Assembly: GCA_902536925.1 (NCBI GenBank)
Contig: CACAZL010000003.1
Coordinates: 19,646-83,645, forward strand
Source of the DNA: an uncultured Pelagibacteraceae bacterium
GTDB taxonomy: Bacteria; Pseudomonadota; Alphaproteobacteria; Pelagibacterales; Pelagibacteraceae
Direction of reading: 5' to 3'
DNA length: 64,000 nucleotides
The translations under genes were made by a program, and so were the position numbers. The notes below the pieces were generated by a model. That model was given only the letters and a program-made list of their open reading frames with translations. It had not been told where the DNA came from and did not search any database. Below, piece after piece: positions 51,658 through 60,431 of the stretch (position 1 is the stretch's first letter; every line of letters begins with the position of its first letter).

Positions 51658-52398
51658 ATGAAATCACAAAAAATAGAACCAAAGTTTGAAAATAACCAAA
51701 ATCCACGTATTGGACTTATCGCTTTAGCAACCGATCTAGTGATTGAAAAAGATTTTATAAGTGTAATTAAAGATAAAAAAATAGATTTTTTTGTAAATAG
51801 AATAGAATGTTATAATCCCTTAACCAAAGAGAATTTGATCAAAATGTCAGAGAATATTACTCAAGTAACAAGAGATATCTTGCCAGAGCAAAAATTAGAC
51901 TGTGTTGTATATGCTTGTACATCAGGAACTATTGCAGCAGGGTACGATAATATTAAAAATAAAATACAAGCAGCAAAACCTGAGGCAAAACTTTCAACAC
52001 CAAGTACAGCAGCTTTGAAAGCATTGAAAAAATTAAATATTAAAAAACTTTCTATATTCACACCTTATAGTAAAAAAGTTAACGATGATGTTGTTGATTA
52101 TTTTAAATCATCTGGTTTTGAAATCACCTCAAATTCATACTTTGATATTCATTCTGACATGGAGATTGGTAAAGTAGATCAAAATTATCTGTTTGATGTG
52201 CTAATAAATTTAGATGTAAGTGAGGCAGATGCTTTATTTGTATCTTGCACCGCTTTACCAGTTCTTCCTCTAATACAAAAATTAGAAGATAAACTTGGAA
52301 TACCAGTTCTTTCAAGCAATCAGGCTTTAATCTGGGAATCTTTAGAAAACATAGGTGAAAATAAATCTGTAAAAGGATTTGGAAGATTGTTTGATTAA
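51658..52398 (+). CDS. eutA: EutA-like Asp/Glu racemase-maleate isomerase family protein
   Basis: A 246-residue member of the maleate isomerase/arylmalonate decarboxylase fold. Two active-site Cys lie in VVYACTSGTIA and LFVSCTALPVLP, and RIGLIALATDLVIEKDF and LSSNQALIWESLE match the EutA protein of ectoine-utilisation clusters. EutA is thought to act on a stereochemical step in hydroxyectoine or acetyl-diaminobutyrate breakdown. The gene directly downstream, 3 bp away, is DoeA-like, which is the main support for this name. Other maleate-isomerase-like roles remain possible. Confidence 0.7.
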   Translation: MKSQKIEPKFENNQNPRIGLIALATDLVIEKDFISVIKDKKIDFFVNRIECYNPLTKENLIKMSENITQVTRDILPEQKLDCVVYACTSGTIAAGYDNIKNKIQAAKPEAKLSTPSTAALKALKKLNIKKLSIFTPYSKKVNDDVVDYFKSSGFEITSNSYFDIHSDMEIGKVDQNYLFDVLINLDVSEADALFVSCTALPVLPLIQKLEDKLGIPVLSSNQALIWESLENIGENKSVKGFGRLFD

Positions 52399-52401
52399 TT
52401 T

Positions 52402-53574
52402 ATGCTCTTTTCAAAAGAAGAATACAAACAAAGACTATTAAAAGTTCAATCTCTGATGAGAGATAAAAAAATTGATTTAATCATTTCTCACGACACAAAT
52501 AATATGAATTATCTTACAGGCTACGATGCTTGGTCTTTTTATTATGCACAATGTGTATTAGTGCACGTTGATTCAAAAGAGCCAATTTGCTTTGTTAGAG
52601 ATCAGGATGCAGGTGGGGCGTACATAAAGACCTATTTAAATAAAGACAATATTATTGTTTATGATGAGAGTTATATTCATACTTGGCCAAAACATCCCTA
52701 TGATTACTTGACCAAAGTAATTAAAGAAAAAAAATGGGATAAATTGTCTATTGGAGTTGAAATGGATGCTCATTATTTTACAGCTTTTTGTTATGAAAAG
52801 ATTAAACAGGGGTTACCAAATGCAAACATTATCGATTCTGATCGACTAGTTAATTGGGCTAGATTAATTAAATCTAATGCAGAGATAAATTATATGAAGT
52901 CTGCTGCTTTAATTTCTCAAAAAGGAATGCAAACTGCAATGGAAGTAATTAAACCTGGTACAAGACAATGCGATGCTGTTGGAGAAATTCAAAAGTCTTT
53001 ATTTTATGGTACAGAAGAATTTGGAGGTGAATATTCTAGTATCGCAACGCTTCTTCCAACTGGAAAAGGTACATCTGCATCACATTTAACAGCAACCCAA
53101 GATAAATTTGTTGAAGGTGAAGCAACTATAATTGAACTTTCAGGTGTTTATAAAAGATATCACGCACCTATGGCTCGAACAATTTTATTAGGTAAACCTG
53201 ATCAATTAAAAATTGATACAATGAATAAAACTATAGAGGCTTTACAAGCTGGAATTAATGCTACAAAACCTGGAAACACAGCAAATGATGTTGCCCAAGC
53301 CTTTTGGAAAATTTTAGATAAATATGGTATCGAGAAGAAATCAAGAACGGGTTACTCAATAGGTATTGGATATCCGCCAGATTGGGGAGAGCATACTTTA
53401 AATATTTATAAAGGCGATATGACAGTACTTGAACCAAATGTTTGTTTTCATATGATTGCAGTAATGCAGTTTGGTGATTGGGGAGTAGAAGCATCTGAAG
53501 CAATCCGAGTTACCGACAAAGGTTGTGAATTATTCTGTAATTTTCCAAAAGAGCTACATATTAAGAACTATTAG
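52402..53574 (+). CDS. doeA: ectoine hydrolase (DoeA), M24 peptidase-fold
   Basis: A 390-residue M24 (creatinase/prolidase-fold) protein. N-terminal NMNYLTGYDAWSFYYAQCVL, then WARLIKSNAEINYMKSAA, RYHAPMARTI, GIGYPPDWGEHTL and FHMIAVMQFGDWG match DoeA, which opens the ectoine ring to N-acetyl-diaminobutyrate. The pita-bread metal ligands are only partly canonical, as in other non-peptidase members. DddP (DMSP lyase) has the same fold but is longer. Coupling to the EutA-like gene supports ectoine catabolism. DoeB, DoeC/DoeD and EutB/EutC are not adjacent. Confidence 0.75.
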   Translation: MLFSKEEYKQRLLKVQSLMRDKKIDLIISHDTNNMNYLTGYDAWSFYYAQCVLVHVDSKEPICFVRDQDAGGAYIKTYLNKDNIIVYDESYIHTWPKHPYDYLTKVIKEKKWDKLSIGVEMDAHYFTAFCYEKIKQGLPNANIIDSDRLVNWARLIKSNAEINYMKSAALISQKGMQTAMEVIKPGTRQCDAVGEIQKSLFYGTEEFGGEYSSIATLLPTGKGTSASHLTATQDKFVEGEATIIELSGVYKRYHAPMARTILLGKPDQLKIDTMNKTIEALQAGINATKPGNTANDVAQAFWKILDKYGIEKKSRTGYSIGIGYPPDWGEHTLNIYKGDMTVLEPNVCFHMIAVMQFGDWGVEASEAIRVTDKGCELFCNFPKELHIKNY

Positions 53575-53612
53575 CTATTGATAATTAACTTCTTAAATGT
53601 TTTAAACACTGA

Positions 53613-54698
53613 ATGTCTAAAAATACAGAATTCGTTAAGTTCGATAAAGTTGATAAAAGTTACGATGGTAAAGTCTTAGTAGTAAAAGATTTAAATCTTA
53701 ATATCTCCGAGGGCGAGTTCATCACTATGCTTGGCCCATCTGGTTCAGGAAAAACAACTTGTTTAATGATGTTAGCTGGATTTGAAACACCAACCAATGG
53801 TGAAATTTATTTAGACTCTAATCCTATTTCAAATATTCCACCACACAAAAGAGGAATTGGAATGGTTTTTCAAAATTATGCATTATTTCCTCATATGACG
53901 GTTTATGAAAATTTAGCTTTTCCATTGAGAGTAAGAAAAGTTCAAAAAGATGAGATTGATAAAAAAGTAGATAAAGCTTTGTCAATGGTTTCTCTATCAG
54001 GATTTGAAAGTAGGATGCCTGCACAATTGTCGGGAGGACAACAACAAAGGGTAGCGGTTGCAAGAGCTCTAGTTTTTGATCCAGCAGTAGTTCTAATGGA
54101 TGAGCCACTTGGAGCTTTAGATAAAAACTTAAGAGAAAGTATGCAATACGAAATTAAACATATTCATGAAAATATTGGTGTTACTGTAGTTTATGTTACA
54201 CACGATCAAGGAGAAGCATTAACAATGTCAAATAGGATTGCAGTGTTTAATGATGGTAAGGTTCAACAATTATCAAGTCCTGATAAATTATATGAAGAGC
54301 CAGTTAATTCGTTTGTGGCAGAGTTTATAGGAGAAAATAATACTTTTGGTGGAGAAGTAACAGACATTTCAAAAGAAGTTTGTAAAGTTAAACTTCAAAA
54401 TGGAGAAATTTTAGCAAATCCAATTTCAGTAAATTCTAAAGGGGATAAAACTACAGTTTCAATAAGACCTGAGAGAGCATTGATAAATCCAAAAGATAAA
54501 ATGGATAATAATCAAACTGGAAAAATTGAAGAAGTTATCTACCATGGTGACCACACTAGAGTAAGATTAGATCTTTTAGGAAATAAAGAATTTATTTTAA
54601 AAGTTCCAAATAGTTCAAACGAGCTAGATTTAAAATTAGGTAACGAGATTAAAGTGGGATGGAATAGTCAAGACGCTAGAGCTCTAGATCCTAAATAA
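53613..54698 (+). CDS. potA: PotA-like ABC transporter ATPase
   Basis: A 361-residue ATPase of the spermidine/putrescine (PotA) type. Walker A is GPSGSGKTT, the signature LSGGQQQRVAVARAL, Walker B VVLMDEPLGALD and the H-loop VTHDQ. The C-terminal ~120 residues form a TOBE domain (SIRPERALINPK). It starts 38 bp after doeA and is probably in the same transcript, separated from the binding-protein gene by a 115-bp regulatory gap. The substrate could be a polyamine or another cationic or zwitterionic solute. Confidence 0.88.
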   Translation: MSKNTEFVKFDKVDKSYDGKVLVVKDLNLNISEGEFITMLGPSGSGKTTCLMMLAGFETPTNGEIYLDSNPISNIPPHKRGIGMVFQNYALFPHMTVYENLAFPLRVRKVQKDEIDKKVDKALSMVSLSGFESRMPAQLSGGQQQRVAVARALVFDPAVVLMDEPLGALDKNLRESMQYEIKHIHENIGVTVVYVTHDQGEALTMSNRIAVFNDGKVQQLSSPDKLYEEPVNSFVAEFIGENNTFGGEVTDISKEVCKVKLQNGEILANPISVNSKGDKTTVSIRPERALINPKDKMDNNQTGKIEEVIYHGDHTRVRLDLLGNKEFILKVPNSSNELDLKLGNEIKVGWNSQDARALDPK

Positions 54699-54804
54699 TT
54701 TCCCAAATAGCCTTGTATTCATATAACAAAATGGCCTGTTGACTCTGAATATCGTTTTTGTTGTACTTCGCTTATATAAATTAATTTATATTAAACGTTT
54801 AAAC

Positions 54805-54810
54805 GGAGGA
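54805..54810 (+). promoter_or_regulatory. strong Shine-Dalgarno site for potD-like gene
   Basis: GGAGGA ends 3 nt before the ATG at 54814. The 10-bp palindrome CGTTTAAACG (54796-54805) touches its 5' edge and could modulate ribosome access. Confidence 0.6.
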
Positions 54811-54813
54811 TAA

Positions 54814-55929
54814 ATGAAAAAATTAAGTAAATTATTACTTGCTCTTTCTTTTGCTCTTTCAATAACTTCATCTGCATTTGCGGTTACAGTAGCATCTTGG
54901 GGTGGAGCTTATACAGAGTCTCAAAAGCTAGGGTATGGTGATCCAACTGCAAAAGCTCTTGGTGTTGATATCAACTGGGTAGACTATTCAGGTGGATTAT
55001 CTGAGATTAAAGCTCAAAAAGAAGCAGGTGCAATTACTTGGGATATTATCGATGTATTCGCATTTGATACTATCAACGGATGTGACGAAGGAATTTTCGT
55101 TGAATTCGATTTTGACAAAGACTTCCCTGCAGCTCCAGATGGAACTCCTGCAAGTGAGGATTTCTTTGCTCCAATGCCAAGTAAATGTGCAGTAGGAAAT
55201 ATTTTATATTCTTGGAATTATGCTTATAACAGTAACAATGTTGACGGCACACCAAAAACTATAAAAGATTTCTTTAACACAAAAAAATTTCCAGGAAAAA
55301 GAGCTATTTACAAATCTGCTCTTACAAATCTAGAAATCGCTTTAGCTGGTGACGGAGTTTACATGGGTAAAGGTGGATCTGAGATTTACAAATTACTAGA
55401 AACTGAAGCTGGTGTTAATAGAGCAATGAACAAGATTAAAGAGCTTTGTACAGATCCTAATGGTGGATGTGTATTCTGGTCTGCAGGTGCTCAACCACCA
55501 GAACTTTTAATGAGTGGTGAAGTTGTAATGGCAACTGGCTGGAATGGTAGATTTTTTAACGCAATAGTTGGTGAAGGTGCACCACTTGTACAAGTATGGG
55601 ATGGACAAGGTCTTGACTATGAATATTTCGCACTTGTTAAAGGTGGACCAGATGAAGCTAATGCTAAAAAAGCTTTAGCAATGATGACTAACACTGAAAT
55701 GTTAGCTGGAAGTGCTAAATATATTGCATACGCTCCATACAGATTATCATCTTTAGAAATTATCAAAGCAAATGAGCCTTGGTACAAAGATGGTAAAACT
55801 GAAATGATGCCAGAAATGCCAACTGCTCCTTCAAACACTAAAAAATACTTTTTAGTTGATCCATTTTTCTGGGCTGATAACGGCACAGAACTTGGTGAGA
55901 AGTGGGAAGCTATGAAAGCTGGTCTATAA
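54814..55929 (+). CDS. potD: PotD/PotF-like periplasmic binding protein
   Basis: A 371-residue extracellular solute-binding protein with a signal peptide (cleavage near AFA|VT). The mature start VTVASWGGAYTESQ and the conserved middle WDIIDVFAFD and VFWSAGAQPPELLMSGEV fit PotD-type receptors for polyamines or opine-like and small cationic ligands. A GGAGGA ribosome site precedes it and an intrinsic terminator follows, so it is made in excess over the permeases. Four Cys could form disulfides. The upstream EutA/DoeA genes raise the possibility of a non-polyamine ligand. Confidence 0.88.
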   Translation: MKKLSKLLLALSFALSITSSAFAVTVASWGGAYTESQKLGYGDPTAKALGVDINWVDYSGGLSEIKAQKEAGAITWDIIDVFAFDTINGCDEGIFVEFDFDKDFPAAPDGTPASEDFFAPMPSKCAVGNILYSWNYAYNSNNVDGTPKTIKDFFNTKKFPGKRAIYKSALTNLEIALAGDGVYMGKGGSEIYKLLETEAGVNRAMNKIKELCTDPNGGCVFWSAGAQPPELLMSGEVVMATGWNGRFFNAIVGEGAPLVQVWDGQGLDYEYFALVKGGPDEANAKKALAMMTNTEMLAGSAKYIAYAPYRLSSLEIIKANEPWYKDGKTEMMPEMPTAPSNTKKYFLVDPFFWADNGTELGEKWEAMKAGL

Positions 55930-55966
55930 AAATAGTATAAAAGACTAGTATAATATAATATATATA

Positions 55967-55993
55967 GGGCGACTTGTTTAAGTCGCCCTTTTT
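55967..55993 (+). terminator. intrinsic terminator between binding-protein gene and potB
   Basis: GGGCGACTT (55967-55975) pairs with AAGTCGCCC (55980-55988) around a GTTT loop and is followed by five T. It lies 37 nt after the binding-protein stop and only 4 nt before the potB start at 55998. It should reduce permease expression, as in the liv operon. Confidence 0.88.
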
Positions 55994-55997
55994 ATTT

Positions 55998-57260
55998 ATG
56001 AGCAACGAAACAAAACAAATACTCACAACTGATGGAATTCCTTTAGAAATAAGTTTAAAAAAAGCTGAAAGGAAAAATAAAATTAAAGCATTTTTACTTG
56101 TTGCTCCACTACTACTTTTTTTGATTATTACTTATATTTTTCCAATCGGAGAAATGTTTACAAGAAGTATTGATGATAAAATGATTACAAACATGCTTCC
56201 AAAAACATTTAAATCTATGGAAACATGGGATGGTAAAGAACTTCCATCCGAAGAAGTATTTGCTTCATTCTTATCTGATTTTAAAATTCTTGTTGATAAA
56301 AAAGAACATGGAAAATTAGCGCAAAGGCTTAACAAAGAAAAAAATGGGTTCAACACCATTACAAAAAAATTATTCAGACAGGTAAAAAGAAATAAAATTG
56401 ACGAGACACAAAGTATTAAAGAACAAATAATGAAGGTTCATAAGAGATGGAGAAATGTAGAGTACTGGCAAGCAATTAAAAGAACTGCACCTCCTTATAC
56501 ATCAGCTAAATATTTAAAGGCTATGGATATGTATTTGAATGAAGATAACAAAATTACTCAAGTCAGTGAGGATAGAAGAATACATAGAATTTTATGGTTG
56601 AGAACAGTAGAGGTTGCTTTCTTTGTTACGGTATTCTGTTTTTTAATGGGTTACCCAATAGCCCATTTACTAGCAACACTCCCAATGAAGTACAGTAATT
56701 TATTGATGATTTGCGTTCTTCTTCCATTTTGGACGTCATTATTAGTTAGAACAGCTAGCTGGATGATTTTACTTCAACAGCAAGGAGTAGTTAATGATTT
56801 CTTTGTCATTATAGGGTTGGTATCAGACGATAATAGGCCAGAGATGATGTACAATAAAGTTGGAACTTATGTTGCAATGACACAAATTTTATTACCATTT
56901 ATGGTTTTACCGCTCTACAGTGTAATGAAAACTATCTCGCCAAGTTTAATGAGAGCAGGTAAATCTCTTGGCGGAACACCTTTTGTAGCTTTTTGGAAAG
57001 TATATTTTCCATTAACAATACCAGGTATTGGTGCAGGTTGTCTTTTAGTTTTTATTTTAGCAATTGGATATTATATTACACCCGCATTAGTTGGTGGAGC
57101 ATCAGGAACCTTAATTAGCAACCAAATTGCATATCATATGAAAACTACATTAGATTGGAGCTTTGCTTCAGCGATGGGACTTATGTTGCTTGGAGGAGTT
57201 TTAGTTATTTATTGGCTTTATAATAAATTAGTTGGAGTTGATAATATTAAGTTGGGTTAG
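55998..57260 (+). CDS. potB: PotB-like ABC transporter permease
   Basis: A 420-residue permease. After one N-terminal membrane segment it has a hydrophilic insertion of about 150 residues (residues ~50-195), seen in some alphaproteobacterial PotB proteins, and then the standard transport domain with the EAA-type loop RAGKSLGGTPFVAFWKVYFP. ATG 55998 (MSNETKQ) is preferred over an in-frame TTG at 55974, because that codon lies in the terminator hairpin. It partners PotC, which starts 1 bp after its stop. Confidence 0.88.
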   Translation: MSNETKQILTTDGIPLEISLKKAERKNKIKAFLLVAPLLLFLIITYIFPIGEMFTRSIDDKMITNMLPKTFKSMETWDGKELPSEEVFASFLSDFKILVDKKEHGKLAQRLNKEKNGFNTITKKLFRQVKRNKIDETQSIKEQIMKVHKRWRNVEYWQAIKRTAPPYTSAKYLKAMDMYLNEDNKITQVSEDRRIHRILWLRTVEVAFFVTVFCFLMGYPIAHLLATLPMKYSNLLMICVLLPFWTSLLVRTASWMILLQQQGVVNDFFVIIGLVSDDNRPEMMYNKVGTYVAMTQILLPFMVLPLYSVMKTISPSLMRAGKSLGGTPFVAFWKVYFPLTIPGIGAGCLLVFILAIGYYITPALVGGASGTLISNQIAYHMKTTLDWSFASAMGLMLLGGVLVIYWLYNKLVGVDNIKLG

Positions 57261-57261
57261 T

Positions 57262-58116
57262 ATGGCATTACCAAAGTATACAGAAACTAGATATAGAATT
57301 TGGCACTACTTTTACATTGCTATATGTACTTTTGTTTTTATTTTTTTAATAGCACCTTTGTTTGTAATATTTCCATTATCATTTAATGCAGAAGAGTTTC
57401 TTGTTTTTTCAGAAGGAATGAAGAATTTAGACCCAGATGCTTTTTCATTAAGATGGTATAAAGATATGGTTTACGGTACAAAAAATCCATGGGGTCTTGC
57501 TGCAAAGAATAGTTTTATTATTGCTATATTTGCAACTTTAGGGTCAGTAATTTTAGGTACGGTTGCTGCATTAGGATTGAGCAGCAGACACATGCCATTT
57601 AAAGGGATAATAATGGCAACTTTGATTTCACCTATGATAGTTCCACTTATTATATCTGGTGTTGCAATATTCTTCTTTATGGCAAAGGCAGGTTTAGCGG
57701 CAACTCATACAGGAATAGTTTTAGCTCATATAATTTTGGGAACACCTTTCGTTGTAATAACAGTTACTGCAACATTATCAGGTTTTGATCATAGTGTAAC
57801 AAGAGCAGCAGCTAGTTTAGGTAGTAACCCAGTAAATACATTTATGAAAGTAACACTTCCGTTAATTTTACCTGGAGTAATTTCAGGAGGTCTGTTTGCT
57901 TTTGTAACTTCTTTTGATGAAGTTGTAGTCGTTTTATTTTTAGCTGGTCTTGAAAACACAACAATTCCAATTCAAATGTGGACAGGTTTAAGAGAACAAT
58001 TAAGCCCGACAATTCTAGCAGTTGCTACATGTTTAATCGTATTATCAACCTTAATATTGATTAGTGCAGAATTATTGAGGAGAAGATCAGAGCGTTTAAG
58101 AGGAATTAATAGATAA
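57262..58116 (+). CDS. potC: PotC-like ABC transporter permease
   Basis: A 284-residue permease with about six hydrophobic segments and the coupling loop RAAASLGSNPVNTFMKVTLP. FDEVVVVLFLAG and QMWTGLREQLSP are PotC-family features. The ATG at 57262 follows the PotB stop by 1 bp; an in-frame ATG at 57232 lies inside potB and would add ten non-conserved residues. It abuts the convergent thiolase gene with no gap. Confidence 0.9.
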   Translation: MALPKYTETRYRIWHYFYIAICTFVFIFLIAPLFVIFPLSFNAEEFLVFSEGMKNLDPDAFSLRWYKDMVYGTKNPWGLAAKNSFIIAIFATLGSVILGTVAALGLSSRHMPFKGIIMATLISPMIVPLIISGVAIFFFMAKAGLAATHTGIVLAHIILGTPFVVITVTATLSGFDHSVTRAAASLGSNPVNTFMKVTLPLILPGVISGGLFAFVTSFDEVVVVLFLAGLENTTIPIQMWTGLREQLSPTILAVATCLIVLSTLILISAELLRRRSERLRGINR

Positions 58117-59241
58117 TTAATTTACCGATTCGATTACAGTCGCAATACCCATACCTAAACCGATACATTGAGTAGATAAAGCGTATTTCTTATTTTCACG
58201 TCTAAGCAAATCTGCAGCTTTGCCGGTAATTCTAGCTCCTGTTGCTCCTAGAGGATGACCAAGTGCTAAGGCTCCACCATCTAAATTAGCTTTCTTTTGA
58301 TCGATACCAAGATCTTTTAAACATGCTATTGATTGAGATGCGAAAGCTTCATTAATTTCTACAATATCAATATCATTAATTGATAAATTTGCTCTCTCTA
58401 ATGCTTTTTTAGTTGCTCCTATAGGTCCAAGTCCCATCACATCAGGCTCACACCCTTTAACTCCAGTTGCAACAATTCTACCTAAAATCTCTAATCCATT
58501 TTCTTTTGCATAGCTCTCTTCACATATCAAGGTTGCTGCTGCTCCATCGGTAAGAGGCGAGGATGTTGCTGCTGTAACAGTTCCATCTTGATCAAATGCA
58601 AGTTTTAAACCATCCAAAGTTTCTTGATTACTTTTTGGACGTATGTTTCCATCTTTTGTGCAACCAGCAATTTCAACTATTTCATTTTTAAATTTACCAT
58701 TTACTTCAGCTTCATTAGCTTTTTGATGACTTTGAATTGCAAAATCTTGTTGTTCAGTTCTTGAAATATTATATCTCTTGGCAACATTTTCAGCAGTTAT
58801 TCCCATTGAAAAATAAACATTTGGATTTTCTTTATCTGTGTAAGGATAAGGTATTGGTTCAAAGCCAGTTGTAACTCTAGTCATACTTTCAACACCCCCA
58901 CATACGAAAACTTTTCCTGCGCCCATTGCTATTTTACCTGCTGCAACATGAATAGCTTCCATAGATGAGCCACACCATCTATCTACAGTCATTCCAGATG
59001 TATGTATTTCCATTCCAGATAAAAATGTTGTGAGTTTCCCAATATTAAAACTCTGCTCTCCAACCTGGAAAGCACACCCAACAACAATATCTTCTATATG
59101 AGCAGGATTTACTTTTGTTTTAGATACAAGATTTTTAACAACCTCTGCAAACATATTTACAGGCTTAACATCAATTAATTCACCTTTTCTTGCCATTGTA
59201 AAAGGTGATCTTGAATATCCTGCTATAACCGCTCTTTTCAT
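58117..59241 (-). CDS. acetyl-CoA acyltransferase (thiolase)
   Basis: A 374-residue thiolase. The acylation Cys is in DRWCGSSMEAIHVAAG, the GxHP region GGALALGHPLGATGARI carries the catalytic His, and the second Cys is in LSTQCIGLGMGIA. It can cleave beta-ketoacyl-CoA or form acetoacetyl-CoA. It is the last gene of a six-gene minus-strand operon, 23 bp after the DmdA-family gene. Acetoacetate from carnitine cleavage is one conceivable input, but beta-oxidation-type roles are equally possible. Confidence 0.92.
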   Translation of the reverse strand: MKRAVIAGYSRSPFTMARKGELIDVKPVNMFAEVVKNLVSKTKVNPAHIEDIVVGCAFQVGEQSFNIGKLTTFLSGMEIHTSGMTVDRWCGSSMEAIHVAAGKIAMGAGKVFVCGGVESMTRVTTGFEPIPYPYTDKENPNVYFSMGITAENVAKRYNISRTEQQDFAIQSHQKANEAEVNGKFKNEIVEIAGCTKDGNIRPKSNQETLDGLKLAFDQDGTVTAATSSPLTDGAAATLICEESYAKENGLEILGRIVATGVKGCEPDVMGLGPIGATKKALERANLSINDIDIVEINEAFASQSIACLKDLGIDQKKANLDGGALALGHPLGATGARITGKAADLLRRENKKYALSTQCIGLGMGIATVIESVN

Positions 59242-59264
59242 ATAAGACTTATACCCACTAATTA

Positions 59265-60428
59265 TTATTTTGAAAATGGTAAAGAGGACACAATTCCTTT
59301 TCTTAATTTATTATCCGGAGTGTGCACCAAAACTTCTGACCCTATTTCACAAAATTCATTTAAAATCATGGATAAACCAATATTTTTTTTGAATTTCGGA
59401 GAATAAATCCCTGAAGTAATTTTACCAATTAATTTCTTATCTTTTGAATATAGCGGAAAAGGAATTGAACATGGGGGACAATTTATGCCATCAAATAATA
59501 CTCCTTTTAATTTTTGTTTTACACCTTGTTTCTTAATCATCTCTAAAGCATTTTTTCCAATGAAATCATGATTACTCTCATTATTAAAATATTTTTCTAA
59601 GTTGCACTCAAATGGATTATTTTCTTTCGTAAAATCATTTCCATATGACATTAATCCTGCTTCTATTCTGTCAATTAAATTTGGGCATCCTGGAGCAATG
59701 TTAAATTCTTTCCCCGCTTTCCATATTATATCCCAAATTTTTTCTCCCATTTCATTTTTGTCGAAGTAATCTTCAAAGCATTTAAAATAAATCTCAAATC
59801 CATCTTGTTTGCTATACCCTGATCTCGCAATAACTTGTTTAGTTCCCAAAAAATCAAATATTCTAAAATTAAAAAATTTTAATTTTCTAATATCTTCTCC
59901 GAATATTGATGCCATCAAATCTTCAGACTTTGGACCTTGTACTGCAAGAGGATATACATCTGGCTCTGTTATGCTTACATTTAAATTTAAACCAACTGCA
60001 ATACCTTTTGCCCAAAGCAATACATCAGAGTCTGCTATTGAAATCCAAAACATATCATCATCTAACTTTAACAACACTGGATCATTTATCATTCCAGCAT
60101 TTTCATCTATCATAGGAATATAAAAACATTTTCCAGTCTCCATATTTTTTAAAGATCTTGGCGTCATTTTTTGTACTAATAAACTAGCGTCTGGACCTGA
60201 TATCTGAACTTGTCTTTGACAAGAAACATCCCATAGCTGAACATGTTCATTTAAATGCCAATAATCATTCTCAACAGATTTCTGAAATCTTTTTGGTAAG
60301 AGCATATGATTTACAACAGTAAAATCAGTTACACCACATTCTTCAACTCTCTTGGTGTAAGGAGTTCTTCTTATTCTCCTAGACATATTTAGTTTTGTGC
60401 TAATTTTGCTTTGTATTAATGAAGCCAT
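59265..60428 (-). CDS. DmdA/GcvT-family tetrahydrofolate-dependent demethylase (DMSP demethylase or paralogue)
   Basis: A 387-residue aminomethyltransferase-fold protein close to DMSP demethylase DmdA: RRIRRTPYTKRVEECGV, NHMLLPKRF, HVQLWDVSCQRQVQISGPDA, FWISIADSDVLLWAKGIAVG, ARSGYSKQDGFEIY and GCPNLIDRIEAGLMSYGND. DmdA moves a methyl group from DMSP to tetrahydrofolate, giving methylmercaptopropionate. The C-terminal ~110 residues are more divergent than I would expect for the SAR11 DmdA (369 residues), and dmdB-D are absent. It may be DmdA or a paralogue demethylating another osmolyte. It is cotranscribed with an HIUase-like gene 3 bp upstream and a thiolase downstream. Confidence 0.75.
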   Translation of the reverse strand: MASLIQSKISTKLNMSRRIRRTPYTKRVEECGVTDFTVVNHMLLPKRFQKSVENDYWHLNEHVQLWDVSCQRQVQISGPDASLLVQKMTPRSLKNMETGKCFYIPMIDENAGMINDPVLLKLDDDMFWISIADSDVLLWAKGIAVGLNLNVSITEPDVYPLAVQGPKSEDLMASIFGEDIRKLKFFNFRIFDFLGTKQVIARSGYSKQDGFEIYFKCFEDYFDKNEMGEKIWDIIWKAGKEFNIAPGCPNLIDRIEAGLMSYGNDFTKENNPFECNLEKYFNNESNHDFIGKNALEMIKKQGVKQKLKGVLFDGINCPPCSIPFPLYSKDKKLIGKITSGIYSPKFKKNIGLSMILNEFCEIGSEVLVHTPDNKLRKGIVSSLPFSK

Positions 60429-60431
60429 ATA

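Noticed and set aside
52402..53574. DMSP lyase DddP for the M24-fold protein
   Set aside because: The protein is shorter than DddP, its motifs follow DoeA, and it is coupled to an EutA-like gene.
54739..54766. TTGACT (54739-54744) as a -35 for the potD-like gene
   Set aside because: The hexamer at the right distance (near TTGTAC) is a poor -10, and other AT-rich candidates are equally good, so no promoter is called.
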